A stretch of DNA of 47,039 bases, taken from positions 1 to 47,039 of the IMG/VR virus record IMGVR_UViG_3300012929_000027; one strand, given 5' to 3'. This document shows positions 1-8,454 of this stretch, one piece after another (within the stretch, counting starts at the first letter, position 1; each line of letters begins with the position of its first letter). The stretch comes from a virus. Both the position numbers and the translations under genes were made by a program. The notes below the pieces were generated by a model. That model made no database searches. It was not told where the DNA came from and saw only the letters and a program-made list of their open reading frames with translations.

Positions 1-1413
1 CCCCTGTCCGGCATAGGAATAAAAATTTGACTTCCCCATCCAATAGACGCCGCCACGCAACTGCATTCCAGCGTGGCTTGAGGCCAAGCCTGCACCTGCA
101 CCGATCTTGTTAAATCCGTATGTATCGGGATAGCCGATGTAATTCATGGCCCATAGATCAAGATCGGTCCAGATCAGGTTTTGATTGGCGACTGCCATAC
201 CACCAACGCATGTGGACCCGATCGGTATTCGAAAGTTTCCCGCTTGTGAATTGGTAACGGCCTGCCATTGAAAGAAATTCTCAACATCGCACCACGCGAT
301 GAGCATCGGGTCTTGTTGCAGCCCAATGCCACCATCGATCGTCTCATCGATCGTCGATCCATACGCGATCAGAATTTGTTGGGACGTGGAAACGAAGATG
401 CCCTTATTGAACACTGGCCCTGTATTGATTAGGGATGCGTTCGTGAATCCTCCGGTCGGGTCCCAATAATAAATCCCTCCGTTCTCAGGACATGCCAAGG
501 CTATCGGACCCCAATTGTCGGAGGTCCAGTCAGTGGCCGTTATTTCTGTGCCAATCTGATTCGGATTGACGACGCCGGTTCCGTACCCGCCAAGACCGTA
601 GCCTCCCAAGCCATAACCCGCTCCCGTAGGCGGTGGACCCAGCGCGATGTAATAGACCAATTCAGCGTTGCCGCCGTTCATTGAGAATGAACCACCTGCA
701 TTTGCAGTTGTAGATGCGGTGATCGTGAAAGCGTTGGCGCTCGTGATGGTGTTAACGCCATAGGCCCCTTGAACAGTTACACCGTTTCCCGATGTTGATT
801 TTGGAAAGACGACAGTCGCCGGAAGCGCAGTGACGCCATGAGCAGTCAAAGCTACGGATACTACAGCACTCGCATTAACCGTGGTGAAAACAGGAACGGC
901 ACCTGCATTGTTTACGGTGGAGGTCGCATTGGTAGCAGCGGTCACCGTATAGGAATGCACGCCAACCACGGTGACTGTCGGGTAAAGACCGGAGAGAATT
1001 ACGCCTCCAATCGATATTGGAGTATTGAACAGCACCGAATCATTCACCGTGACGTTCGATATGTTCGGATCAGCGATCGTGACGGTTGGCGTATTTAGTA
1101 CTGTTGAGAAATTAGGCGTGAAGTCGGACGTAAGGGTTTGTGGGGTAATATCCTGCAAGGACCCACTTGTTATAACATCAAGTTGCGTTGTCGTCCCGAC
1201 CAATAAATGATTAACCGAATTGAGATCGCTCCATGCGTGGAGATCGCGAGGGGTGCCGGCTACGGCGAATGGATAGAACGCCACCCATCCGCCGATTTTT
1301 TGAAAGAGGCCATCACGGAACCGCCCTAGTTGTGTTTGTGCGTATCCAGCTTCCAATAATGTTGGCGTCTTCTCAAGATTCACACCGGGGACTAGGCGCA
1401 CACTGCCGAACAT
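1..1413 (-). CDS. Virion structural protein, partial (C-terminus off window)
   Basis: An open frame of 471 codons without a stop runs off the left edge. It starts at an ATG that shares one base with the stop of the tail collar gene (TGATG). The N-terminus (MFGSVRLVPGVNLEKTP, then a GLFQKIGGW stretch) resembles a family of phage tail or head-tail proteins. The body is rich in Thr, Val, Ala and Gly as expected for beta-structure, with a glycine/tyrosine repeat (GYGLGGYGLGGYGTG) near residue 262. The later WTDLDLWAMNYIG segment recalls propeller-like packaged-DNA stabilisation proteins such as P22 gp10; this is inference. The gene is the last visible one of the minus-strand structural operon and presumably continues beyond the window. 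Whether it is a head-closure protein or a tail protein cannot be decided here. Confidence 0.8.
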   Translation of the reverse strand, partial: MFGSVRLVPGVNLEKTPTLLEAGYAQTQLGRFRDGLFQKIGGWVAFYPFAVAGTPRDLHAWSDLNSVNHLLVGTTTQLDVITSGSLQDITPQTLTSDFTPNFSTVLNTPTVTIADPNISNVTVNDSVLFNTPISIGGVILSGLYPTVTVVGVHSYTVTAATNATSTVNNAGAVPVFTTVNASAVVSVALTAHGVTALPATVVFPKSTSGNGVTVQGAYGVNTITSANAFTITASTTANAGGSFSMNGGNAELVYYIALGPPPTGAGYGLGGYGLGGYGTGVVNPNQIGTEITATDWTSDNWGPIALACPENGGIYYWDPTGGFTNASLINTGPVFNKGIFVSTSQQILIAYGSTIDETIDGGIGLQQDPMLIAWCDVENFFQWQAVTNSQAGNFRIPIGSTCVGGMAVANQNLIWTDLDLWAMNYIGYPDTYGFNKIGAGAGLASSHAGMQLRGGVYWMGKSNFYSYAGQG

Positions 1414-2441
1414 CACGCAGCTCGGATCATGGTGATGCCGCCGATGTAGGTTGGCTGCACCACAGCCGAAGGTCCTGCGGCCCCAGTACCAGCTCCACCA
1501 GCACCCGTTCCCGTAACAAGGCCGGCAATGACTTGAGATCTGGAAAGCGTCGAAGTTCCGGTCCAAGTCGTCCCTGGCGGCGAGTACGGCGAAACCACGC
1601 CTCCGCTAGTGGGCGTGCCTGGATTTGTAAGAATATTGGAGCCGAGCGTAGTGATGGCGACTGGCACGGCTCCGCTATTCGGGACATCTACAGTGATGTT
1701 AGATGTGCCAGCAGTAGCAAGGCCCGGCAGTTGAGTGGCAATAAGGTTTTTCGTCTCAGCACCCCCAGCAGCTAAGGGGGTATTGCCATCCACTCCACCA
1801 CCCGCTGTTGTCATGCGGCTGGTCCCTTGATTGAGAGCGGCGCGTCCGCGCCCTCGCGCATCTGGCAGTGTCGTCCCTATCAAGGCTGCCAAGAATGGAT
1901 ACGTCACAGCACTAAACACCGATCCATCGCAATTCAAGAATGGAGGCTTGGTGCAAGATGTAATCCAGCTGGGAACAGATGATCCAGCGAAGTCAACATA
2001 GGTCCCGACTTCCTGCAGATTAACGAATCTGACATTTGTGCCGTCGCTGTAAACGTGTCTGACCGAACCGAATGGCATGCCTATCACCTCTCCCACGGAA
2101 ACGGCGCGGAGAATGATGGGGAAGCTTGAACTAACGGACAATCCAGACGTGTCGATAATGTAATAGCCGGGCAATGGCAGCGTCACCACAACCGAAGCTG
2201 TCACAGTTCCGGTAAATTTAAGAACCGCATTCTGAGCCTGCGTAGGGCCTCCTGATGGAGTTACCGCGCCAGCGGGAGCAGTGAGCGTAACAGGAGATGC
2301 CGCTACTGAGATCGTCTGTACGCCACCGAAAAAGCCGTCGATGGCTGAAAAATCGCCGTTGACTGGTACATCCCATGTACCGACATCGCTCCCGCGCGTC
2401 GGGATGAGCAGCGCGACATTTGGTGTGTTTGGGTCTGCCAA
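1413..2441 (-). CDS. Tail collar-domain fibre protein
   Basis: A 342-residue protein. A phage tail collar domain is visible around residues 165-205: an NCDGS turn, a YPFLAALIG helix and the signature LPDARGRG. This is the short knob fold known from T4 gp12-type short fibres and many tail fibre tips. The stretch after it is Gly/Thr-rich and ends in YIGGITMIRAA, typical of the C-terminal end of such fibres. The N-terminal 100 residues (VPVNGDFSAIDGFFGG) look like a virion-anchoring part. It is likely displayed at the tail and may contact the host surface. It is flanked by an adaptor-like gene upstream and a structural gene downstream, with a TGATG junction to the latter. No chaperone gene was recognised next to it. 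Confidence 0.85.
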   Translation of the reverse strand: MADPNTPNVALLIPTRGSDVGTWDVPVNGDFSAIDGFFGGVQTISVAASPVTLTAPAGAVTPSGGPTQAQNAVLKFTGTVTASVVVTLPLPGYYIIDTSGLSVSSSFPIILRAVSVGEVIGMPFGSVRHVYSDGTNVRFVNLQEVGTYVDFAGSSVPSWITSCTKPPFLNCDGSVFSAVTYPFLAALIGTTLPDARGRGRAALNQGTSRMTTAGGGVDGNTPLAAGGAETKNLIATQLPGLATAGTSNITVDVPNSGAVPVAITTLGSNILTNPGTPTSGGVVSPYSPPGTTWTGTSTLSRSQVIAGLVTGTGAGGAGTGAAGPSAVVQPTYIGGITMIRAA

Positions 2442-2445
2442 CTGT

Positions 2446-3168
2446 CTATGTCCTCGATGGCGTGGCCTCTGGCCCAGTGCTCAGTTCGCTCCACCCTTGG
2501 GCTTGAAATTTCTTTCTCGCTTCCTCGGTTGAGGCGGACTTCAGTGACCTATCATACTTTATCTGCCATGACACGCCGGATTGCGGATCGTCGGTTGCGG
2601 CACCAAAGTTTTTCAAGAAGCCAGCTCCCATAACGAGTGCCGCATTCAAAAATACATCCGGGAAGTATGTCGATAGCAGGGTTGTCGTGTTTGACGCAGA
2701 CAGTGGCGCAGGACGTTGCGTGCCCACCACCTCAACCGTGTAGGCCGCATCCGGCCAAGGCCCGACAATGAATGAATTCTGATTGATGGGAGCGAAGTAT
2801 TGCGGCACGCCAGAGCCCGTAGCGTTCGGATAAAGAAAATCCAGCACTTCCTTTGTAGAAGGCAGGAGCGGATTGCGTGTTCCCAACTCTGGATCGAAGG
2901 TGCCTGCAGGAGATATGACATTCAATTCCTGCGTTACCAAGAATGGCCCGTTGGTCGTGCTGGTAGCTTCTGTGAAGTTACGATTTCCAGCCACCAATGC
3001 CACTGACGAATCCCGATATATCGTGTTGAGCAAGTCAAGATCGCGATACGTCATCTGCTCTGCGTCATCGATGATGTTTGGCAGCGCCGAAATGTAGTTG
3101 GGGTCACCGACGGGCACCACCAAGAAGTTAGCTAGAGAGGTGGTGAATGTGGCGTAGGTCAGGCTCAT
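2446..3168 (-). CDS. Adaptor-like virion structural protein
   Basis: A 240-residue protein. The N-terminus (TTSLANFLVVP, then ALPNIIDDAEQMTYRDLDLL) follows the helical pattern of phage adaptor proteins that sit under the portal or link tail components. A PQYFAPINQNSFIVGPWPDA segment near residue 125 resembles the beta-hairpin part seen in related adaptor families, and the C-terminus has a helical EEARKKFQAQGW. The family assignment rests on pattern recognition and is moderate. It lies between the long fibre gene upstream (4-nt gap) and the collar fibre gene downstream. A second, more typical adaptor gene is at 6.9 kb, so this copy may act lower in the tail. Confidence 0.65.
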   Translation of the reverse strand: MSLTYATFTTSLANFLVVPVGDPNYISALPNIIDDAEQMTYRDLDLLNTIYRDSSVALVAGNRNFTEATSTTNGPFLVTQELNVISPAGTFDPELGTRNPLLPSTKEVLDFLYPNATGSGVPQYFAPINQNSFIVGPWPDAAYTVEVVGTQRPAPLSASNTTTLLSTYFPDVFLNAALVMGAGFLKNFGAATDDPQSGVSWQIKYDRSLKSASTEEARKKFQAQGWSELSTGPEATPSRT

Positions 3169-3171
3169 GTA

Positions 3172-6030
3172 TCACCAAGCCATGCAGCTAAATGCAACCA
3201 CATCGGCGGCAACGGTTGTTGCGGTGAAAGTGGCGGAAGTTGCTGTATTGGCGGTTTGCTTCAAGGTATCCGCTGGAGTTGTCTGATCCTGCGCATTGCA
3301 GGTGTAGCCATTTGGTGCCGTGGGCAGCGATGACAAGATGATTGTACCAGCAGCACAAACCGCCGCCGCGAACTTGCCTGCCGTGGCACCTCCAGTAAAG
3401 CTGGAGGCAACGCAGCTCCCCGTAGTCCCGACTGGGGACGTGCCTCGCGCTTGAACGGCACCCGTTATAGCAATCCCCCCGATTCCGGGATCATTGCCCC
3501 CGCCGCCTCCGATCGCGAGGCCACCGCTCGGCTGCAACGTCATCCCGAGGGTAACGGTCGTTGATGTTGTTGGCGTTGTGTAAAAATCAATCGCGGTCGC
3601 TTGGTTGGTGCCAGACCAAAGGCTATTGGACTTCATAATAATGATCGCGCCCGATTGAAACGACGTACCGTTATGGCCGTAGCCGCGAAGATTGAATAAT
3701 GCCGTGTTACCCGGCGTAGCGGTAGGAGAGGCTGAGGTGCCACCGGCGGAAGCCCCGGAAAGCACATTTCCCGTCGTGGAACCGTAAGACAGCCATTCCT
3801 GACCTCCGGCGGTAGCATCCGCCGACTGCATACGTGCGAGACTAGTAGCAACCACTAGGGCAGGAGACGATCCACTACTGGCGTTAACATCCAGGAATGT
3901 CTTGGCCGTACCGGTGAAGCCAATTCCGAAGAATCCGCCATTTGTTATACGGCCGCGCTCGACCTGACTTCCGGTTTTAAAGAGGATCGCATCTGTAGTG
4001 CCTGCACCTGACGTGCTCTCTATCGTCAATGTAGACGCTGCTCCGGTGCCGCCGGCTATGAGCGGAACGGTCTCCGATGTTGATGTCGTCAGCGTTGTGA
4101 AACTGCCCGCGAGGGGCGTCGTGGTCCCGATGATGACATTGTTGATTTGGTTGCCACCACCCGAAACAGTCCCTCCCAGCGTGTGCGCGGGGAGCGTCCA
4201 AGTAGCGCCAGCCGTCCATACACCACGGGCGTCAACCGTGTTCAAGATTGGGCTGGTACCGAACACAGCCACGCCACTCCCGGTCTCATCGGTCAATGCC
4301 GTTAAAAGATTGGCCGATGAGAATGATCCCAGCGATGCCGCGTTGCCAACGGAGGTCACCGCTCCAGTCAGGTTCGCGTTGGTCGTTACCGTGCCAGCCG
4401 TGAGGCCAGCGGCGGTCCCGGTCAAGTTCGTGGCTGTGCCTGATTGCGGTGTGCCCAGGACGCCGCTGAATGAGACCAGCCCACTAGATGCATTCAATGT
4501 ATTTTGCAGAGCCGACGCGACATTGCTTCCCAGCCCTGACACGCCAGTTGCTATGGGAACCAAGTTACCAGCGGAAAATACTCGATTGCTATTGTCGAAA
4601 ATGCCAGCGGTCGCATTGACTGTGCCTCGCCCAAGACCCTTCGGACAAGAACCAACAATGATGCCGGATACGATTCCGTCACCGATGCAGACTTCGCCAA
4701 CGCCGATGTTTGATCCGTTTGGCGTTGCCTGAAATAAAATGGACGAACCATTCGCCGTTGGCGTCCATCCTTCTGTAGCAATGAAGGTAACCTCAGTATT
4801 TCCGCCGGGAGGACCGAAGGCGCTACCTGTCCATCCAAGTGCTTGGACAATGCCAATCTCCTGATTGGCAATAATGGCCGTTGGGCTAGCGCTGGTTCCA
4901 TTTGTTGCAAAGAACGTGAGCGAGCCGCCGTTTCCGGTGCCTTGCCCAAGTACCATGCCAACTTTATTGTTGGTCGATGGGAATGGCTGAACGGTGAAGC
5001 CAACCAACGCCCCACCCAGAGCCGCCGGGGTAGTCCCCTGCGAAGCAAATGTAGATCCGCTCAGAGCGTTTGCAGCACTATAAAAAGCAACCTGATTGGT
5101 GGTGCCTGAGACTATGGGGCACCCTCCGGACAAATCGGAACAAGCAAGCGTCGCGCTGACGAAGTTCGTTCCATTGCCGCGAAGCACATTGCCTGACGTG
5201 GCCGCATCGCCAACCCGATACCCGTTGAGGGCATTGATGACGCCCGCAGGCTCATCCAATGGTGTTGTGCTGACCGAAAATCCACCGGCCGCGCTCAATC
5301 TGACTTTTTCGCTAAGGCTGGTCGTGGTTCCTGCAACAGTCCTAAGGGCGATATATCCGCTATGATCGGACCCAGTCTGTGCGTTGAACGTGTTGAAGTC
5401 GATCGCAGTGCCCGATGAAAATGTGGTGCCATCATACGCCTGCCCACCAATGCTTAGAATGGTGTTAGCAGCGCCAACTGCCGTCTTGGACGCCTGTGTA
5501 TTCCCGGCCAATCTAGCAATAATGATGCTTTGATTTGCAAAAGTATCAACCGAGATCCCGCCGATAACACCATTGGCGGAAACGGTATGTAAATTTGGCG
5601 TAAGACCAGAAAATGCAGTCGGCGTTGCTGAGTTTTGATTCAGGGTCAACAGTGGTCCAGATGCTGGCGCTGCATTGGCACCAAGCGCCCATTGGCCTGA
5701 AATCAGTTTTCCACCAAGAACAGAACCATTGCTTTGGAATGTAAGCGGGCCGGATGCACCAAGAATGGGTGTCGTTATTGAAGTTCCGAGAATTGGTGCC
5801 GACGTTGCAACAGGGAGCGCGGATGACCCGGTCGGGTTGCCCAATACGGTGAGAGCCCCGATAGGAGTAGTCCCCCCAGCGGGGATGAGGACTGGCCCCG
5901 GAAGGCCCGGGGCACCACTGACGTTGCCGCAAAACTTTCCATCACCGAATTGCCCACCGCAGCCCGATTGCGCAGCCGCCGAGCCTCCCAAGGCCAATAA
6001 CAAGCCAAATATGCTAATAAGCCGCGTCAT
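3172..6030 (-). CDS. Long tail fibre or appendage protein with signal peptide
   Basis: A 952-residue protein. The open frame reaches up to 6156, but ATG 6030 is preferred because it begins a classical signal peptide: MTRLISIFG, a hydrophobic LLLALGG core, then SAAA before QSGC. Cleavage would be expected after AAA; the residues before Cys do not form a lipobox. The mature part is almost entirely low-complexity Gly/Thr/Ser/Ala beta-repeat, with recurring phrases such as GTTTPLAGSFTTLTTS and a collagen-like GAPGLPGP near the N-terminus, as in trimeric fibres. The C-terminal domain contains APNGYTCNA and VVAFSCMAW, a cap I recall from other phage and prophage fibres. The first 17 nt overlap the preceding gene. 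Likely role: receptor-binding appendage. The secretion signal is odd for a virion protein. Confidence 0.8.
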   Translation of the reverse strand: MTRLISIFGLLLALGGSAAAQSGCGGQFGDGKFCGNVSGAPGLPGPVLIPAGGTTPIGALTVLGNPTGSSALPVATSAPILGTSITTPILGASGPLTFQSNGSVLGGKLISGQWALGANAAPASGPLLTLNQNSATPTAFSGLTPNLHTVSANGVIGGISVDTFANQSIIIARLAGNTQASKTAVGAANTILSIGGQAYDGTTFSSGTAIDFNTFNAQTGSDHSGYIALRTVAGTTTSLSEKVRLSAAGGFSVSTTPLDEPAGVINALNGYRVGDAATSGNVLRGNGTNFVSATLACSDLSGGCPIVSGTTNQVAFYSAANALSGSTFASQGTTPAALGGALVGFTVQPFPSTNNKVGMVLGQGTGNGGSLTFFATNGTSASPTAIIANQEIGIVQALGWTGSAFGPPGGNTEVTFIATEGWTPTANGSSILFQATPNGSNIGVGEVCIGDGIVSGIIVGSCPKGLGRGTVNATAGIFDNSNRVFSAGNLVPIATGVSGLGSNVASALQNTLNASSGLVSFSGVLGTPQSGTATNLTGTAAGLTAGTVTTNANLTGAVTSVGNAASLGSFSSANLLTALTDETGSGVAVFGTSPILNTVDARGVWTAGATWTLPAHTLGGTVSGGGNQINNVIIGTTTPLAGSFTTLTTSTSETVPLIAGGTGAASTLTIESTSGAGTTDAILFKTGSQVERGRITNGGFFGIGFTGTAKTFLDVNASSGSSPALVVATSLARMQSADATAGGQEWLSYGSTTGNVLSGASAGGTSASPTATPGNTALFNLRGYGHNGTSFQSGAIIIMKSNSLWSGTNQATAIDFYTTPTTSTTVTLGMTLQPSGGLAIGGGGGNDPGIGGIAITGAVQARGTSPVGTTGSCVASSFTGGATAGKFAAAVCAAGTIILSSLPTAPNGYTCNAQDQTTPADTLKQTANTATSATFTATTVAADVVAFSCMAW

Positions 6031-6511
6031 ACCATGCACTCGATGCAAGAGGATTAAACCAGAAGTAGCCGAATGGATTATTGATGACGATCTGCGACAA
6101 TCCATCCAGCCTTTGGCCACCGGTAAAGGTAACTGTGATTGGATGGGAATCCGCATCGCCCTTCAAGTCCTTGACCAGAACGGGCAAGGAATAAAGCGTC
6201 GCGTCTCCCAACACAATCGACGTAGCGGACCCGATCGTTTTATTGACCAGAATGCGGGTGTCAGTCCGAACCGAGGAATACGACGCGCCGGAAGTAACGA
6301 ATGTCGGGGTCAGATAAAGTGCCCCCGCGATGAGCAATGCGAGATTGGCCGCTGTGATCGCGTAGTTTACGCCGTTAGCTTGGTTGCCTGGAGACACCAC
6401 CTCAAACAAGGCCGTCAAATCCACCGTTCCGCCGGGAAACAGCGGGAGATCGGTCATCTGACCGCCCTGAAAGTCATTGAGAAGTGGGTTCTGGGCCGGG
6501 TTGAATACCAT
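6014..6511 (-). CDS. Conserved phage structural-module protein
   Basis: A 165-residue protein of unknown function. The frame stays open upstream to a TTG at 6616, but that extension overlaps the preceding gene heavily. ATG 6511 gives the TGATG stop/start junction used throughout this genome and starts MVFNPAQNPLLNDFQGG. Visible parts are an early FPGGTVDLTALFEVV strand-helix segment, an Ala/Leu-rich segment (AITAANLALLIAGALYLTP) near residue 60 and a hydrophobic C-terminus (NPFGYFWFNPLASSAWYDAAY). The Ala/Leu segment could be a membrane or virion-embedded helix. It ends 17 nt inside the fibre gene. Its place between adaptor and fibre genes suggests a minor virion or assembly protein; this is inference. 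Confidence 0.65.
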   Translation of the reverse strand: MVFNPAQNPLLNDFQGGQMTDLPLFPGGTVDLTALFEVVSPGNQANGVNYAITAANLALLIAGALYLTPTFVTSGASYSSVRTDTRILVNKTIGSATSIVLGDATLYSLPVLVKDLKGDADSHPITVTFTGGQRLDGLSQIVINNPFGYFWFNPLASSAWYDAAY

Positions 6512-6885
6512 CAATAATCCGTCTGTGTGGTGAAATAGACGGATTGCTGTAGTGATCGTGAACAAGATGAGCGCTGCAAATAGCGCGGTTGTCCACGCTG
6601 TAAAAGCCTGGGCCAAATCTCATCGACGGGGTATTGTTCGGGCCTCGCATTCATCAATCCGACAGGATCAGGAGGCAGGACGATCGCGCCTAGCTGACGT
6701 TGCGGCTTGTCGAGAAATCGAGAGATCGTCAGCGTGCCCGTTGGCATCAGGCGGAATCCGCGCCATTCACTCTGGGCCTGCATATCCTCTGTATTCACGA
6801 CAAAGCCGCTGCGCATATCGGTTGCCCAACTCCTGGGTGACCGTGGATTGGTTCGCGCGTGCTTGGGATGAGGTCGCCATGCCAT
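6511..6885 (-). CDS. Conserved phage structural-module protein
   Basis: A 124-residue frame. The central part (MRSGFVVNTEDMQAQSEWRG, then FRLMPTGTLTISRFLDKP and QLGAIVLPPDP) is compact and protein-like, and I believe it is conserved among related phages. The ATG at 6885 has AGGAG nine bases upstream. The first 23 residues are unusually rich in Arg and Pro and look less like a natural N-terminus; an inner ATG at 6816 also has an AGGAG, 12 nt away. A different frame beginning at 6880 encodes a 37-residue peptide over the same bases. The C-terminal 30 residues are likewise Arg/Gln/Ser-rich. Function unknown; it lies directly after the gp4-like adaptor gene. Confidence 0.55.
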   Translation of the reverse strand: MAWRPHPKHARTNPRSPRSWATDMRSGFVVNTEDMQAQSEWRGFRLMPTGTLTISRFLDKPQRQLGAIVLPPDPVGLMNARPEQYPVDEIWPRLLQRGQPRYLQRSSCSRSLQQSVYFTTQTDY

Positions 6886-6890
6886 CGATC

Positions 6891-7586
6891 TTATCTCCTG
6901 TAGTAGGTCTGCAAGCTTGGCGAGAGCGACAAACCTACGTTTTCAGTATCCTGCGTAGCTGCGATCTTCCAAGCATCCATAGCATTCTTTTCTCTCTTGT
7001 CCTCCAATTCTGGAGCGTAAATTCTGGATAATCGATGGGCGAGACCGGCCACAAAAGCATCATACCATCGATATGGGATATCTGGCGTCTCGCCTCCGGG
7101 CAGATTGGCGTCCTGCATCTGGGTACATGCGTAGTAATTGAGGACATACGGCCCATTGCCGTCCGGTACCGGATACATCGTGATCGTAGGAGCAATCAAC
7201 CGATCGAACCAGAATTGGGATGGCTGGCCTGTGTTTTGCGGATTGGCCAATGACGCGAACTCGGAACGAGAAAGCGGGCTGATGACGAGATTTGTCTGTT
7301 GCTGAGTGCCGGAATTTCGACTGATATAGGCATCCAAGACCATCACAACTCTCAGCGGCACGGTGTAGGTGGGCACGGTTGTAACCAACGCGACGGATAT
7401 CAATTCCACCTTGAAAAGGTTCACCTGCTTGTTGGACCACTCGACAAACAGCAGATTCATCTCCTCGCGAGCCGAGACCATATGTTCTTGACGTAGAGAC
7501 GGCGCAAAGACCCGCACCCGGCGAAAGGCGGTTAGAACACTCTGGCCAGTGGTGAGTGTAAAATCATAGGTGCCTGAACTGGAGAT
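6891..7586 (-). CDS. P22 gp4-like head-tail adaptor (probable ATC start)
   Basis: A 231-residue protein resembling the P22 gp4 family of tail accessory/adaptor proteins, which bind below the portal and seal packaged DNA. Visible: a TYDFTLTTGQSVLTAFRRV N-terminus, a helix with EHMVSAREEMNLLFVEWSN, a central LDAYISRN strand, the PSQFWFDR segment and a C-terminal ALAHRLSRIYAPELEDKREK helix. The frame has no ATG, GTG, TTG or CTG between the upstream stop (7599) and GTG 7517, which would remove the N-terminus I recognise. An ATC at 7586 has AGAGAGG six bases upstream and would start SSSGTYDF exactly where relatives usually begin. It is either a rare ATC start or a sequence error. It follows the 102-residue gene by 12 nt. 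Confidence 0.8.
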   Translation of the reverse strand: MSSSGTYDFTLTTGQSVLTAFRRVRVFAPSLRQEHMVSAREEMNLLFVEWSNKQVNLFKVELISVALVTTVPTYTVPLRVVMVLDAYISRNSGTQQQTNLVISPLSRSEFASLANPQNTGQPSQFWFDRLIAPTITMYPVPDGNGPYVLNYYACTQMQDANLPGGETPDIPYRWYDAFVAGLAHRLSRIYAPELEDKREKNAMDAWKIAATQDTENVGLSLSPSLQTYYRR

Positions 7587-7598
7587 GTTGAACCTCTC

Positions 7599-7907
7599 TT
7601 AAGCCGCCGCGATCCACGCAGTAACAGTAGGGCTCGTGCCACCAGACAAGACGGTGAGATTGGCTCTAAGCCCAATGAATGGAGGGATTTCAAAGCCATA
7701 AAGTTCACCATCTGTGTCAGCATTGCCACCGCCAAATGGCTTCCAATGCACCCCATCCAACGTAGCCTCAACAACCACTGTGACGACATCTGGATTACCA
7801 GTATATGAAACTTGGAGCGATGCAGTAGTCTTTGGCGAATCCGCGTATATGGCTGCACCGAGACCTGTTGACGTTGTTGCGCTGAGCGATTTTACAAAAA
7901 GAGACAT
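7599..7907 (-). CDS. Small beta-rich structural-module protein
   Basis: A 102-residue protein of unknown function. It opens MSLFVKSLSATTST and alternates hydrophobic and polar residues throughout (SLQVSYTG, VTVVVEATLDG, LRANLTVLSGG), which suggests a small beta-sandwich. It has a similar size and texture to the 108-residue gene immediately upstream, and the two may form a pair of minor head or neck decorations. No signal peptide or membrane segment. The stop codon TAA is followed directly by the ribosome-binding site of the adaptor gene. Confidence 0.65.
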   Translation of the reverse strand: MSLFVKSLSATTSTGLGAAIYADSPKTTASLQVSYTGNPDVVTVVVEATLDGVHWKPFGGGNADTDGELYGFEIPPFIGLRANLTVLSGGTSPTVTAWIAAA

Positions 7908-7916
7908 TTTGTCATC

Positions 7917-8243
7917 CTAATTCGTTGTCCAGCCCTGTAGTGTTTGCAGGGTCAAAGATCCAGCGGTGAGAGTTGCGATGATGGTGCGAACTCTGGTCAC
8001 CGGTGCGGTAATCGGTGCCACTTTGCTTGCAGCGGTTGCCGCTGGAAAATCGGTGCTGTCAAACCAAATCGCATTAGCGTCGGAAATATTACAATCCGAC
8101 AAGCTATACTGCAATTTATATGAAACCGGACCCGTGACCAGCGTAAACGCAACGTTCACATTGAACGGCGTGATGGATGGATCGAGATTGACCGAGTCCT
8201 TGGTGCCGGTGGTTGTGTAAACGACTTCATGTATAAGTGCCAT
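7917..8243 (-). CDS. Small beta-rich structural-module protein
   Basis: A 108-residue protein of unknown function, start ATG with AGAGAGGACC just upstream. The sequence alternates strands (HEVVYTTTGTKDSVNL, VAFTLVTGPVSYKLQYSL, RVRTIIATLTAGSLTLQTL) and reads as a beta-sandwich fold. IWFDSTDFPAATAA in the middle is reminiscent of small phage decoration or neck proteins. It is followed nine bases later by the 102-residue gene of similar texture. Its position between capsid and adaptor genes suggests a virion component. Confidence 0.65.
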   Translation of the reverse strand: MALIHEVVYTTTGTKDSVNLDPSITPFNVNVAFTLVTGPVSYKLQYSLSDCNISDANAIWFDSTDFPAATAASKVAPITAPVTRVRTIIATLTAGSLTLQTLQGWTTN

Positions 8244-8264
8244 TGCGGTCCTCTCTCCAGACCG

Positions 8265-8454
8265 CTAGTCGTCCAGCTTGATATCAGGAAACTTGCGGTG
8301 AACTTTAGCGCGTATTTCGGCCTTCAACTCCGGATGAAACTGACTGGCCCTAGCCATGGCGTTTCTGGCGGTCATTGATCGGAAAACTGCGGTTCGGTCC
8401 CGCAAATTCCTTTGCTGGTAACGCATCACGCGCTCCTGCCGTCATCTTTGCCAT
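8265..8454 (-). pseudogene. Small conserved phage protein split by an apparent +1 frameshift (DUF6582-like)
   Basis: Translation from ATG 8454 gives MAKMTAGARDALPAKEFAGP then NRSFPIND and stops early at 8350. The next frame continues with ARNAMARASQFHPELK and then AEIRAKVHRKFPDIKLDD, ending at 8265. Together these match the usual layout of a small phage protein that starts MAKLTA, has a FPI-D turn and ends in a helical K-x-HRK-P tail; I recall it as DUF6582-like. The shift point lies at 8365-8376, where removing one C restores the frame. Explanations are a sequencing or assembly indel, real inactivation, or programmed frameshifting; there is no homopolymer run at the site. The start overlaps the stop of the upstream Gly-Gly-Arg-Val protein (TGATG). 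Confidence 0.7.

Noticed and set aside
3998-4732. Plus-strand 244-codon open frame in the fibre gene
   Set aside because: Mirror of Gly/Thr-rich repeats of the fibre, giving Val/Pro-rich noise.
5675-6517. Plus-strand 280-codon open frame
   Set aside because: Opposite to two well-supported structural genes; composition is that of a shadow frame.
7532-7858. Minus-strand 108-codon open frame overlapping the adaptor start
   Set aside because: Shadow of the 102-residue gene and of the adaptor N-terminus; Leu/Arg/Ser-rich without pattern.
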